Positions 9,302-17,656 of a DNA stretch of 64,000 nucleotides are shown here, piece by piece; within the stretch, counting starts at the first letter, position 1, and every line of letters begins with the position of its first letter. The stretch is from Microbacterium sufflavum (GTDB taxonomy: Bacteria > Actinomycetota > Actinomycetes > Actinomycetales > Microbacteriaceae): positions 2,728,001-2,792,000 of the forward strand of contig NZ_JAHWXK010000001.1 of NCBI RefSeq assembly GCF_023091155.1, in the 5' to 3' direction. The notes beneath the pieces were generated by a model. It worked only from the letters and a program-made list of their open reading frames with translations, was not told where the DNA came from and did no database searches. The position numbers and the translations under genes are program-made.

Positions 9302-9907
9302 GTGGCGAAGGACCGCAGCCAGGGCAGGAACCAGCTCCGCGTCGGACGGCTCGTCAAGGCGCACGGGCTGAAGGGCGCCCTGAAGCTGGAGCTGTACACC
9401 GACAACCCCGAGGGCCGATTCACCCCGGGGGCCGTGTTCACGTTGCAGGTGCCCGAGGCATCTCCGTGGCACGGCAAGGAGATCACCGTCCGCGAGTACC
9501 GAGTGATGAACGGGAACCCGGTCGTGTTCTTCGACGACGTCGACGACCGCACGGCCGCCGAGAGCCTCGTGCGCGCGATCCTCTGGATCGATCAGGACGA
9601 GGACGAGGTCGAGGAGAACGCCTGGTTCGACCACCAGCTGGTCGGACTCGACGTCGTCCGCGACGAGACCGTGGTCGGTCGCGTCGTCCGCGTCGATCAC
9701 TTCCCCGCCCAGGACCTTCTCATCGTGAAGGCGGGCGAGCAGGAGATCATGGTGCCGTTCGTCGAGGCGATCGTGCCGACCGTCGATGTCGCGGGCGGCC
9801 GCGTCATCGTGACGCCGCCGTCCGGTCTGTTCGAGGAACTCCCCGACTCGGAGGATGCCCAGGCGGACGAGTCGACGGAGGCGGACGACGCTTCCGAATC
9901 GCGCTGA
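9302..9907 (+). CDS. rimM: Ribosome maturation factor RimM
   Basis: A 201-residue protein with the N-terminal RimM beta barrel (LRVGRLVKAHGLKGALKLELYTD) and the C-terminal PRC-barrel (WFDHQLVGLDVV ... IMVPFVEAIVPTVD). It helps assemble the 30S head by binding S19 and free small subunits. Adjacent GTG codons at 9299 and 9302 are both possible; the second is used here. The last ~20 residues are an acidic tail. It starts almost directly after the KH gene's stop. Confidence 0.94.
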   Translation: MAKDRSQGRNQLRVGRLVKAHGLKGALKLELYTDNPEGRFTPGAVFTLQVPEASPWHGKEITVREYRVMNGNPVVFFDDVDDRTAAESLVRAILWIDQDEDEVEENAWFDHQLVGLDVVRDETVVGRVVRVDHFPAQDLLIVKAGEQEIMVPFVEAIVPTVDVAGGRVIVTPPSGLFEELPDSEDAQADESTEADDASESR

Positions 9908-9913
9908 TACGGT
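9908..9913 (+). promoter_or_regulatory. Candidate -10 box of trmD (leaderless)
   Basis: TACGGT begins directly after the rimM stop codon and ends six bases before the trmD GTG. It would give trmD its own promoter inside the rpsP operon. Read-through from upstream is also likely. Confidence 0.45.
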
Positions 9914-9919
9914 TCCCCC

Positions 9920-10627
9920 GTGCGCATCGATGTCGTCTCCATCTTCCCGTCGTACTTCGACGGCCTGACGCTGTCGCTGCTCGGAAAGGCTCGGCACACC
10001 GGTCTGCTCGATCTGCGCGTCCACGACCTCCGCGACTGGACGCACGACCGCCATCGCACGGTCGACGACACCCCGTACGGCGGGGGAGCGGGCATGGTCA
10101 TGAAGCCGGAGCCGTGGGGGCTCGCCCTGGATGAGATCGCCGGTTCCGACGTGTCCGGCACCGAAGCTCCCACCTTCATCTTCCCGTCTCCGGCGGGGGA
10201 GGTCTTCACGCAGGCGACGGCGCGCGATCTCTCGACGCGGGGACATCTCGTGTTCGGTTGCGGCCGCTACGAGGGGATCGACGAGCGCGTCTTCGAGTAC
10301 GCGTCCGGCCTGGGCGAGGTCCGGTTGCTCAGCCTCGGCGACTACGTGCTGAACGGCGGCGAGGTCGCCGCGATGGCGATGATCGAGGCTGTCGGACGGC
10401 TCATCCCCGGTGTCGTCGGCAATCCGGAGAGCCTCGTCGAGGAGTCGCACGAGGACGGGCTGCTGGAGTACCCGTCGTACACGAAGCCCTCGGTCTGGCG
10501 CGAGCGTGCGGTGCCGGAGGTGCTGCTCAGCGGCAACCACGGGGCGATCGCGGCCTGGCGCCGCGAACAGCAGATCGAACGGACTCGGCGCCGTCGGCCG
10601 GACCTCCTGCCACCGGCGGAGGCCTGA
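9920..10627 (+). CDS. trmD: tRNA (guanine-N1)-methyltransferase
   Basis: A 235-residue SPOUT enzyme that makes m1G37 next to the anticodon of tRNAs reading CNN codons and so prevents frameshifting. The family blocks are all present: [16 protein letters not shown] at residues 50-65, [12 protein letters not shown] at ~113-124 and [11 protein letters not shown] at ~138-148, the last two forming the knotted S-adenosylmethionine site. The GTG start is 12 bases after the rimM stop, and no Shine-Dalgarno sequence is visible. Confidence 0.97.
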   Translation: MRIDVVSIFPSYFDGLTLSLLGKARHTGLLDLRVHDLRDWTHDRHRTVDDTPYGGGAGMVMKPEPWGLALDEIAGSDVSGTEAPTFIFPSPAGEVFTQATARDLSTRGHLVFGCGRYEGIDERVFEYASGLGEVRLLSLGDYVLNGGEVAAMAMIEAVGRLIPGVVGNPESLVEESHEDGLLEYPSYTKPSVWRERAVPEVLLSGNHGAIAAWRREQQIERTRRRRPDLLPPAEA

Positions 10628-10658
10628 ACCGACCTCCGAACGCGTGTCGCGCACCTGT

Positions 10659-10664
10659 TAGCGT
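10659..10664 (+). promoter_or_regulatory. Candidate -10 box of the methyltransferase gene (leaderless)
   Basis: TAGCGT, then CGGAGC, then ATG 10671. The GGAG inside the six-base spacer is too close to the start to work as an ordinary ribosome site. Confidence 0.55.
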
Positions 10665-10670
10665 CGGAGC

Positions 10671-11405
10671 ATGGTGGACAGGGCACTCGCGCAGTCGTTC
10701 GAGACGATCGGCGAGGAGTACGACCGTCATCGGCCAGGATTCCCCGTCGCCGCGGTCGAAGCCATCCTCCCCGCCGCGGTTCCTACGGTGCTCGACCTCG
10801 GCGCGGGGACGGGCAAGTTCACCGAGCTCCTGCTCGAGCGCGCGGATCACGTGGTGGCCGTCGAGCCTTCCGCGCCGATGCGCGAGGTGCTTTGGTCCAA
10901 GCTGCCAACGGTCAGCGCTCTCGACGGTACGGCTGAGCGCATCCCCCTGGGCGACGGCGCCGTCGACGCGGTCTGCGTTGCGCAGGCCTTCCACTGGTTC
11001 GACCGAGACACGGCCGCGGCGGAGATCGCGCGGGTGCTGGTGCCGACGGGTGTGCTGGGTCTGCTCTGGAATCGCGCGGATCCGACGTGCGCGTGGGACG
11101 TCGCATGTCACCGCATCGCGCACCCGGCCGTGGGCGATGCCGATGCCACGACCGCGACCGCCGTGGAGCTGCCGGGCTTCGACTTCGTCGGGCACCACGA
11201 GATCCGCTGGAAGGAACGGATCAGCCGTGCCGGCTACGTCGCCCGGTGGGCCACGGTCAGCAGCTATCTCGTCGCGAACGAGTCCGGGCGCCGCGCGATG
11301 CGTGATGCGATCGAGGCCGTGCTCGACGACAGCCCGGAGACGGCGGGCAGGGCGGCCTTCGACCTTCCGCATCTGACTGACGTCTTCCGCTACCGGCGCG
11401 CATGA
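10671..11405 (+). CDS. Class I SAM-dependent methyltransferase
   Basis: A 244-residue protein with a Methyltransf_11/25-type fold. Motif I, VLDLGAGTGKF, is at residues 40-50; the acidic ribose-binding end of strand 2 is AVEPSAPM; the AQAFHWFD block and LVPTGVLGLLWN follow. The substrate is unknown. It overlaps the next gene, a pyrimidine-dimer glycosylase, by four bases (ATGA), so the two are translationally coupled. No membrane segments or targeting signals are visible. Confidence 0.88.
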   Translation: MVDRALAQSFETIGEEYDRHRPGFPVAAVEAILPAAVPTVLDLGAGTGKFTELLLERADHVVAVEPSAPMREVLWSKLPTVSALDGTAERIPLGDGAVDAVCVAQAFHWFDRDTAAAEIARVLVPTGVLGLLWNRADPTCAWDVACHRIAHPAVGDADATTATAVELPGFDFVGHHEIRWKERISRAGYVARWATVSSYLVANESGRRAMRDAIEAVLDDSPETAGRAAFDLPHLTDVFRYRRA

Positions 11406-11833
11406 GGATCTGGTCGTTGCATCCGGTGTACCTCGACCGGCAGGGCCTCGTGGCGTGCTGGCGCGAGACCCTGCTCGCTCAGGCTGTGCTCGCCGGAACG
11501 ACGAAGGGCTATCGCGAGCACCCGCAGCTGGCGCGCTTCCGCGAGGCACCCGAGCCGTCGACGGCGGTGTCGGCCTATCTGCGCGGTCTTGCGGACGAGG
11601 CTGACGCGCGTGGCTACCGCTTCGATCGCTCGCGCATCCGTACCCTCGGCACCACTGTGCCGCCCCTCGAGGTCACCACCGGTCAACTCGACCTGGAGTG
11701 GCGCCATCTGCGTGCCAAGCTCGCCGCCCGAAGCCCGGACCGCCTGGCCCTGCATGCGCACACGCACCGTCCGGCGCCTCATCCGCTGTTCGTCGTGGTC
11801 GAGGGCCCCGTGGCGTCGTGGGAACGGGCGTGA
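11402..11833 (+). CDS. Pyrimidine-dimer DNA glycosylase family protein
   Basis: A 143-residue protein opening MRIWSLHPVYLDRQGLVACWRE, the hallmark of the bacterial family related to T4 endonuclease V-type pyrimidine-dimer glycosylases. HPQLARFRE and the repeated RGYRFDRSRI segment also match what I remember of that family. By homology it may excise UV-induced dimers; activity in the bacterial branch is largely inferred. It is coupled by an ATGA overlap to the upstream methyltransferase, and its stop lies nine bases from that of convergent map. Confidence 0.8.
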   Translation: MRIWSLHPVYLDRQGLVACWRETLLAQAVLAGTTKGYREHPQLARFREAPEPSTAVSAYLRGLADEADARGYRFDRSRIRTLGTTVPPLEVTTGQLDLEWRHLRAKLAARSPDRLALHAHTHRPAPHPLFVVVEGPVASWERA

Positions 11834-11842
11834 CGTCGCGGG

Positions 11843-12625
11843 TCAGTCGACGCCGAGGAAGGAACGGTCGGTGAGGATGATCGGCCCGTCATCCGTGATC
11901 GCGATGGTGTGCTCCGAATGCGCACCGCGGGAGCCGTCGACGCTGCGCAGCGTCCAGCCGTCGGGGTCGGTCACGAGCTCGTCGGTGGTCGCGAGGAACC
12001 ACGGCTCGAGAGCCAGGACCAGGCCGGCGCGGAGCGGGAAGCCGCGGCCCGCTCTGCCGTCGTTCGCCACATGCGGGTCTCCGTGCATGGTGCGTCCGAC
12101 GCCGTGCCCGCCGAAGTCGGTGTTGATGGAGTAGCCCTCGCGGTGGGCGACGGCGGCGATCGCAGCGGAGATGTCGCCGATGCGGTTGCCCACGACAGAG
12201 GTCTCGATCGCGGCCGTGAGAGCCCGCTCGGTGGTGTCGATCAGACGCAGGTCCTCGTCGCGCGGCGTGCCGACCACGAACGAGACGGCGGAGTCGGCCA
12301 CCCATCCGTCGACGGACACCGCGAAGTCGAGGGTGACCAGATCGCCGTCGCGCAGGGTGTAGTCGTGGGGGAGGCCGTGCAGGACCGCGTCGTTCACGGA
12401 GGTGCAGATGACCTTGCCGAAGGGGCTCGCCCCGAAGGACGGGTGGTAGTCGATGTAGCAGGACTCCGCGCCCGCTCTGCGGATCATGTCGTGGGCGCGA
12501 CGGTCGATCGCCAGAAGGTTGGTGCCCACTTTCGTCTCGTCGCGCAGGGTCGCCAGGGTCTCGGCGACGAACCGGCCTGCCGCGCGCATCTCGTCGATCT
12601 CGGCAGGGGTGCGCAGTTCGATCAT
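11843..12625 (-). CDS. map: Methionine aminopeptidase, type I
   Basis: A 260-residue metallopeptidase that removes N-terminal methionine from nascent proteins. The five metal ligands are visible: Asp100 and Asp111 (VTLDFAVSVDGWVAD), His174 (GGHGVGRTMH), Glu207 (ALEPWF) and Glu238 (HSEHT). ATG 12625 (MIELRTPAEIDEMR) is the standard start, with an AACGAGAGG-type site upstream; the frame is open further but without family similarity. Confidence 0.96.
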   Translation of the reverse strand: MIELRTPAEIDEMRAAGRFVAETLATLRDETKVGTNLLAIDRRAHDMIRRAGAESCYIDYHPSFGASPFGKVICTSVNDAVLHGLPHDYTLRDGDLVTLDFAVSVDGWVADSAVSFVVGTPRDEDLRLIDTTERALTAAIETSVVGNRIGDISAAIAAVAHREGYSINTDFGGHGVGRTMHGDPHVANDGRAGRGFPLRAGLVLALEPWFLATTDELVTDPDGWTLRSVDGSRGAHSEHTIAITDDGPIILTDRSFLGVD

Positions 12626-12722
12626 GGGTGTCCTCTCGTTTCCTCCATTCTCCCTGATCGAAGCGCCCAGGGGAGCCGAGCGCTCAGAGCGAACACGCTG
12701 ACCCGACGAGGGGCGATCGACG

Positions 12723-12728
12723 TAGCAT
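12723..12728 (+). promoter_or_regulatory. Candidate -10 box of the 162-residue membrane protein gene (leaderless)
   Basis: TAGCAT, CGGAGC, ATG 12735. Hexamer and spacer are nearly identical to those before the methyltransferase at 10671. Confidence 0.55.
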
Positions 12729-12734
12729 CGGAGC

Positions 12735-13223
12735 ATGTGGTTGCGTCAGGCGTTCTTCCGGTGGCTCCTGCCGTCTGCCTTCGTGCTCCCGCTGTGGCTC
12801 CTCGTCGGCTGGGGCGTGTTCCAGGGCGGCTGGGCCATCCTGTGGGTGTTGCTCATCGCGATGCCGTCCGTCTTCATCGGGCAGCTCCTGCTCACACTGC
12901 TCACGCGTTCGCGGCCGTCGGTCCGCGCTGAGCGTGCCGTGTCCTGGTGGGATGTCGCCGGCTTCGCGCTGTGGCACGGCCTCACCATCGCGGTCGGGTT
13001 CTTCATCGACGGCGCGTTCGGCTGGTTGCTCGCGGCGGCGATCGTCGTCGGGATCGCGCTCGTCTGGCTGCAGCTGTGGCAGCTGTGGAACGAGGCCCGT
13101 GGCAGTGGGGCGCGCATCAGAGAGACCATCACGTGGTCCACGATCCCCGCCGCGGACGAGCCGACCGTGCGCGCGGAGCCCCATGAGATCATCGTCGTGC
13201 GCGAGAGTGATCCCCGGGACTGA
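12735..13223 (+). CDS. Small four-helix membrane protein of unknown function
   Basis: A 162-residue protein with four strongly hydrophobic segments at about residues 8-30, 33-56, 73-93 and 95-116, rich in Trp, followed by a polar 45-residue C-terminal tail (RIRETITWSTIPAADEP ...). No catalytic motif is visible and I cannot assign a function. The stop is about ten bases before the rplS -35 element, so it forms a single-gene unit with its own predicted leaderless promoter. Confidence 0.8.
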   Translation: MWLRQAFFRWLLPSAFVLPLWLLVGWGVFQGGWAILWVLLIAMPSVFIGQLLLTLLTRSRPSVRAERAVSWWDVAGFALWHGLTIAVGFFIDGAFGWLLAAAIVVGIALVWLQLWQLWNEARGSGARIRETITWSTIPAADEPTVRAEPHEIIVVRESDPRD

Positions 13224-13232
13224 GTGACCGTT

Positions 13233-13261
13233 TTGGTCGCATCTGCCATCCGTGGCAGAAT
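13233..13261 (+). promoter_or_regulatory. rplS promoter with overlapping dyad
   Basis: TTGGTC at 13233-13238, a 17-base spacer, then CAGAAT at 13256-13261. The dyad CTGCCA-TCCG-TGGCAG (13243-13258) covers the spacer's end and half of the -10 box. The predicted leader is about 125 bases. Confidence 0.65.
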
Positions 13262-13392
13262 GGATTCTTGTGCCGTGACCGGCTCTGCCTCAGGGGAGCC
13301 CGCGGACGCGTCAGCGCCGTTCAGCACACACCCGTTCTTGTTCCTTCCATCATCATGCATCCGACCTGTGGCGAGTGCAGAGAGAGACGATC

Positions 13393-13740
13393 ATGCAGAT
13401 CCTCGACGCCGTCGACGCGGCTTCGCTCCGTTCCGACATCCCCGAGTTCTTCCCCGGTGACACCGTCAAGGTGCACGTCAACATCACCGAGGGCAACCGC
13501 TCCCGTATCCAGGTCTTCCAGGGCGTCGTCATCGGCCGCCAGGGCGACAGCGTGCGCGAGACCTTCACGGTCCGCAAGATCAGCTTCCAGGTGGGCGTGG
13601 AGCGCACCTTCCCCGTGCACTCCCCGGTGATCGACCACATCGAGGTCGTCACGCGCGGTGACGTTCGTCGTGCGAAGCTCTACTACCTGCGCGAGCTGCG
13701 TGGCAAGAAGGCGAAGATCAAGGAGAAGCGCGACAACTGA
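13393..13740 (+). CDS. rplS: 50S ribosomal protein L19
   Basis: A 115-residue L19, normal length; it sits at the subunit interface of the ribosome. Recognised by [20 protein letters not shown] and the C-terminal [22 protein letters not shown]. An in-frame ATG at 13375 exists, but ATG 13393 ([11 protein letters not shown]) gives the family N-terminus and follows an AGAGAGACG site. It ends in a strong terminator. Confidence 0.97.
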   Translation: MQILDAVDAASLRSDIPEFFPGDTVKVHVNITEGNRSRIQVFQGVVIGRQGDSVRETFTVRKISFQVGVERTFPVHSPVIDHIEVVTRGDVRRAKLYYLRELRGKKAKIKEKRDN

Positions 13741-13756
13741 GTCGCAGCTTCCTCAC

Positions 13757-13790
13757 AGCACCCCGGGACACGATGTCCCGGGGTGCTTTG
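13757..13790 (+). terminator. rplS intrinsic terminator
   Basis: A perfect 14-bp stem (13757-13770 with 13774-13787), three-base loop, then TTTG. It starts 16 bases after the rplS stop. Confidence 0.9.
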
Positions 13791-13858
13791 TCGTGCGCGG
13801 GGTGTGCGACCCTTGTTACTGCCGTGTGCCAACGGTGCTCCACTCGAGAAGGAACCAG

Positions 13859-14584
13859 ATGACTGACTCTCCGTCCGCACGTCCGACGAGAAGGCGCCGC
13901 GGGTTCCTGGTCTTCCTCCGTGATGTGCTGGTGATCGTCCTGATCGCGGCGCTGGTGTCGTTCGTCATCAAGACGTTCGTCGTCCGCTCGTTCTACATCC
14001 CCTCGGCCTCGATGGAGCGGACGCTGCTCATCAACGACCGGATCCTCGTCGACGAGCTGACACCGCGCTGGACCGGCTACGAGCGGGGCGACGTGGTCGT
14101 GTTCAAGGACCCCGGGGGATGGCTCGACGGTCAAGTGCAGACACCGGCGCAGCCGCCTCTGATCCAGGCCGTGGATTGGATGCTGAACTTCGTGGGTATC
14201 TCGGCGACGGACTCGCAGGACCATCTCGTCAAGCGCGTGATCGGGGTCGCGGGCGACCACGTGGTGTGCTGCAACGCGCTGGGGCAGATCACGATCAATG
14301 GTGCACCGATCGACGAGCTCGGATACCTCAACCTCCCGCAGGGCGACACCGCCGCCTCCAACGAGCCGTTCGACGTGGTCGTGCCTGAGGACTCGGTGTG
14401 GCTCCTGGGCGACAACCGCGATCGCTCGCGAGACGCGCGCGCCCACCAGGATCTCCCGAGCGGCGGCTTCGTGCCCGTCGGCAACATCGTCGGCAAGGCG
14501 TTCCTGACGACCTGGCCGCTCGATCGGTTCGGCACGATCGACGGGCATCACGAGATCTTCAACGGGGTACCGGAGTCGGAATGA
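13859..14584 (+). CDS. lepB: Signal peptidase I
   Basis: A 241-residue type I signal peptidase that cleaves signal peptides of exported proteins on the outer face of the membrane. A positively charged N-terminus is followed by one membrane helix at residues ~17-37. The nucleophile Ser51 (PSASME) and general base Lys125 (HLVKRVIGVAGD) are both present, as is the C-terminal GDNRDRSRDAR box. ATG 13859 follows GAAGGA. The stop overlaps the rnhB start by four bases. Confidence 0.96.
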   Translation: MTDSPSARPTRRRRGFLVFLRDVLVIVLIAALVSFVIKTFVVRSFYIPSASMERTLLINDRILVDELTPRWTGYERGDVVVFKDPGGWLDGQVQTPAQPPLIQAVDWMLNFVGISATDSQDHLVKRVIGVAGDHVVCCNALGQITINGAPIDELGYLNLPQGDTAASNEPFDVVVPEDSVWLLGDNRDRSRDARAHQDLPSGGFVPVGNIVGKAFLTTWPLDRFGTIDGHHEIFNGVPESE

Positions 14585-15240
14585 CCGTCGTCGCGCCCCG
14601 TCTGACGCTCGAGCGACGGCTCCTCGGCGAATGCGAGCTGATCATCGCGCTCGACGAGGTCGGTCGCGGTGCCCTCGCGGGGCCGGTCGCCGTGGGGGCC
14701 GCCGTGATGGACGCCAAGGGAGCGCGCCGGCGGGTTCCCGAGGGCCTGCGCGACTCGAAACTCGTCACGGAACGACGGCGCCCTGAGGTGGCTGCGCGCG
14801 CCGCGGCGTGGGTCCAGGCCTCCGCCGTCGGCTGGGCGACGGCGAGGGAGGTCGACGAGGTGGGGATCATGCGGGCGCTCGGTCTCGCCGCGTCGCGGGC
14901 CGTTCAGGCCGTGGTGGACCAGGGGGCCGCCCTCGAGAATGCGCTGGTGCTGCTCGATGGGAATCACGACTACGTGTCCCGCGTCCATCCCGTCCCCCTC
15001 CGTGTGCGGCCGGTGGTCAAGGCCGACCGCGACTGCGCCTCCGTGTCGGCCGCCTCTGTGATCGCCAAGGTCGCACGCGACGGGCACATGGCCGAGCTGC
15101 ACGAGGGTCATAGCGGCTATCAGTGGGATCGGAACAAGGGCTACGCGAGCCCCGAGCATCGGGACGCCATCCGCGCTCTGGGCCTGTCACCGTTCCACCG
15201 GTCGTCCTGGGCGATCGCCGATGCCCCGACGCTCTTCTGA
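14581..15240 (+). CDS. rnhB: Ribonuclease HII
   Basis: A 219-residue RNase HII that nicks DNA 5' of embedded ribonucleotides and degrades RNA-DNA hybrids. The catalytic Asp25-Glu26 lie in ALDEVGRGALAGP, a third acid in LLDGNHDYV (Asp126), and the fourth in KADRDCASVSAASV. The start ATG 14581 overlaps the lepB stop (ATGA), the standard lepB-rnhB coupling. Confidence 0.96.
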   Translation: MTVVAPRLTLERRLLGECELIIALDEVGRGALAGPVAVGAAVMDAKGARRRVPEGLRDSKLVTERRRPEVAARAAAWVQASAVGWATAREVDEVGIMRALGLAASRAVQAVVDQGAALENALVLLDGNHDYVSRVHPVPLRVRPVVKADRDCASVSAASVIAKVARDGHMAELHEGHSGYQWDRNKGYASPEHRDAIRALGLSPFHRSSWAIADAPTLF

Positions 15241-15278
15241 GGGCGCCCGCGGATACCGCTCCGTGCGGTCCGCCGCCA

Positions 15279-15284
15279 TAGGAT
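15279..15284 (+). promoter_or_regulatory. Candidate -10 box of the DUF2469 gene (very short leader)
   Basis: TAGGAT ends nine bases before ATG 15294, so RNA would start about two bases before the start codon. A GGAG lies in the spacer but would be outside such an RNA. Confidence 0.4.
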
Positions 15285-15293
15285 GGAGTCATC

Positions 15294-15620
15294 ATGGATG
15301 AGGAAGCCTTCGACGACTACGACCGCGAGCTCGAGCTGGCGCTGTTCCGTGAGTACCGTGACGTCGTCTCGCAGTTCCAGTACGTGGTCGAGACCGAGCG
15401 GCGCTTCTACCTCGCCAACGAGGTCAACGTCGTGCGACGCGACACCGAGCACGACTTCTACTTCGAGATCTCCATGAGCGATGTCTGGGTCTGGGACATC
15501 TATCGCGCGGACCGCTTCGTGAAGGCCGTGCGGGTCCTCACCTTCAAGGACGTCAACGTCGAGGAACTGCAGCGACGCGAGTTCGAGCTCCCGCAGGAGC
15601 TGTCCCTCGACGGCGAGTGA
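15294..15620 (+). CDS. DUF2469 family protein
   Basis: A 108-residue acidic protein (start MDEEAFDDYDRELELALFREYRDVV) matching the actinobacterial DUF2469 family, which is almost always found between rnhB and yraN. It is full length, with aromatic-rich VWVWDIYRADRFVKAV near residue 63 and an acidic C-terminus. Function unknown. No membrane segment or signal peptide. The 147 bases after it, before yraN, hold no recognisable element. Confidence 0.88.
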   Translation: MDEEAFDDYDRELELALFREYRDVVSQFQYVVETERRFYLANEVNVVRRDTEHDFYFEISMSDVWVWDIYRADRFVKAVRVLTFKDVNVEELQRREFELPQELSLDGE

Positions 15621-15767
15621 CCTGACGCCGTCGGAGAGGTCCCGACCCGCCGGTCGGCTGCGACTCCCGTTCTGCACCGACCGCAGGAACGAGGGTCTTC
15701 TCCGCGGCGTCCCTCGCAAAGCCCGACAGCCCCACGGCGCAGGGCGGGAGTGCGGGATCCTCTCCGC

Positions 15768-16130
15768 ATGGCAGCGAAAGACGAGCTCGGACGAGCGGGC
15801 GAACAACGTGCGGCGGAGTACCTCCGATACCGCGGGTACACCATCCTCGACCGGAACTGGCGGTGTGCGCAGGGCGAGATCGACATCGTCGCCCAGCGGG
15901 ACGGATGGCTCGCGATCGTCGAGGTGAAGACACGGCGGAGCGCCGCATTCGGGCATCCGCTCGAGGCGATCGATGCACGGAAACGCCGTCGTCTCTGGCA
16001 GCTCGCGTACGCCTGGCGAGCCGCGCACGTGGATGCGGCGACGGGCCTGGCGGTGCGGCTCGAGGCGATCGGGATCACCGGTCCGGACGCCGCGCAGGGC
16101 GTCGTCGACCATCTCGAGGACGTCGCGTGA
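15768..16130 (+). CDS. YraN/UPF0102 family nuclease-fold protein
   Basis: A 120-residue protein with the predicted restriction-endonuclease-like core: GEQRAAEYLRYRGYTILDRNWR, then GEIDIVA and VEVKTRR, which supply the E-x-D-x(n)-E-x-K pattern. The family is commonly linked by position to comM and dprA, suggesting a role in DNA uptake or recombination that is not proven. ATG 15768 (MAAKDE) is chosen over an upstream GTG at 15750. The stop overlaps the comM GTG by four bases. Confidence 0.9.
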   Translation: MAAKDELGRAGEQRAAEYLRYRGYTILDRNWRCAQGEIDIVAQRDGWLAIVEVKTRRSAAFGHPLEAIDARKRRRLWQLAYAWRAAHVDAATGLAVRLEAIGITGPDAAQGVVDHLEDVA

Positions 16131-17656
16131 CCACCGCGCGCACCTGGTCCGTCGCCCTCAACGGTGCTGTCGGACACCTCGTCGAGGTGGAGGCCGATCT
16201 GTCCAATCAGACGCCCGAGTTCCGCATCATCGGGCTTCCGGACAAGTCGCTCGGCGAGGCCGTACAGCGGGTCCACAACGCCTGTCAGAACTCCGGGCTG
16301 GATCTCCCACGGCGCCGTCTCACCGTCAACCTGTCGCCGGCCAGTCTCCCGAAGCACGGCTCGGCCTTCGACCTCGCCATCGCGATCGCCAGCCTCGCCA
16401 CGGGCGGCACTCTGAACCAGCGAACGGTTCGACGGACGGTACATCTCGGCGAACTCGGGCTCGACGGGAGGATCCGCCCGGTGCCCGGCGTCCTCCCGGC
16501 GGTCTTCGCCGCCGTGCGGGCGGGGTTCACCCAGGTCGTGGTGCCGCGCGGCAACGAGCCGGAGGCGCGGTTGGTTCCCGGTGTGGAAGTGCGGTCCGCG
16601 GCGTCGCTGGCCGAGGTCGCCGTCTGGCATGGCGCCGCCGTGGACGTGGACGACGTCGAGCCGGTCCTGCTTCCGGCCCCCGTCTCCCGGCGCGAGGATG
16701 AGCACGACCTCGCAGACGTCATCGGACAGGACGAGGCGGTCGAGGCCCTCATCGCAGCCGCCGCGGGCGGCCATCATCTGCTCCTCAGCGGTCCTCCTGG
16801 CGCGGGGAAGTCCATGCTCGCCGCACGTCTGCCGGGGATCCTGCCGCTGCTCGATGAGCGAGAGGCGCTGGAGGTCGCATCGATCCGGTCGCTGAGCGGC
16901 GAGTCCGTCACCGCTCTGGACCGTCGACCGCCGCTGGAGGCGCCCCACCATACGGCTTCCACCGTGGCGTTGATCGGCGGAGGATCGCGCTCTGCGAGGC
17001 CGGGAGCCGTGGCTCGTGCGCATCGCGGGGTGCTGTTCCTCGACGAGGCGGCGGAGTTCTCCCGCGTCGCGCTCGACGCGCTTCGCCAGCCGTTGGAATC
17101 GGGGGTGGTGGACGTGCACCGATCCGGCTTCACCGCGCGTTTCCCTGCCCGCTTCCAACTCCTGCTCGCCACGAACCCGTGTCCCTGCGGCAACTTCGGT
17201 GTGCGGAACGCGGAATGCACCTGTCCGCCGAGCGCCGTCCGACGGTATGCCGCTCGGATATCCGGCCCTTTGCGTGACCGAGTCGACATCGATCTCGGGC
17301 TCACCCGTGTTGCCGCGTCGAAAGCCATCTCCCACGAGCGTGCCCGGGTGACGACGGCGTTCGCGCGTGAGCGCGTGCAGGCAGCACGGGAGCGCGCGGC
17401 GCATCGCTGGCGTGGGACACCCTGGCAGAAGAACGCCGAGGTGCCGGGTCCCGTCCTCCGACGGGCCCCGTTCCATGTGGAGAAGACCGAGCGGATGATC
17501 CTCGATCGTGCCCTCGAGCGCGGTGCGCTCACGCTCCGCGGTTACGACCGTGTGCTCAGGGTTGCGTGGACGATGGCGGACCTCGCCGGCCGGGAGCGGC
17601 CCGGCGAAGAGGAGATCGGTCGCGCCTTGCACCTACGTCGAGGGGTGGCGGCATGA
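16127..17656 (+). CDS. comM: ComM/YifB family AAA+ ATPase (Mg-chelatase-like)
   Basis: A 509-residue AAA+ protein. The N-terminal ChlI-type domain runs to about residue 170 with the IGLPDKSLGEAVQRV segment. Walker A GPPGAGKS is at 222-229, Walker B GVLFLDEA at 301-308, and a four-Cys cluster in NPCPCG...CTC at residues 352-366. ComM-type helicases promote branch migration during natural transformation; whether this organism is competent is unknown. It starts on a GTG overlapping the yraN stop and ends overlapping dprA (ATGA). Confidence 0.94.
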   Translation: MTTARTWSVALNGAVGHLVEVEADLSNQTPEFRIIGLPDKSLGEAVQRVHNACQNSGLDLPRRRLTVNLSPASLPKHGSAFDLAIAIASLATGGTLNQRTVRRTVHLGELGLDGRIRPVPGVLPAVFAAVRAGFTQVVVPRGNEPEARLVPGVEVRSAASLAEVAVWHGAAVDVDDVEPVLLPAPVSRREDEHDLADVIGQDEAVEALIAAAAGGHHLLLSGPPGAGKSMLAARLPGILPLLDEREALEVASIRSLSGESVTALDRRPPLEAPHHTASTVALIGGGSRSARPGAVARAHRGVLFLDEAAEFSRVALDALRQPLESGVVDVHRSGFTARFPARFQLLLATNPCPCGNFGVRNAECTCPPSAVRRYAARISGPLRDRVDIDLGLTRVAASKAISHERARVTTAFARERVQAARERAAHRWRGTPWQKNAEVPGPVLRRAPFHVEKTERMILDRALERGALTLRGYDRVLRVAWTMADLAGRERPGEEEIGRALHLRRGVAA

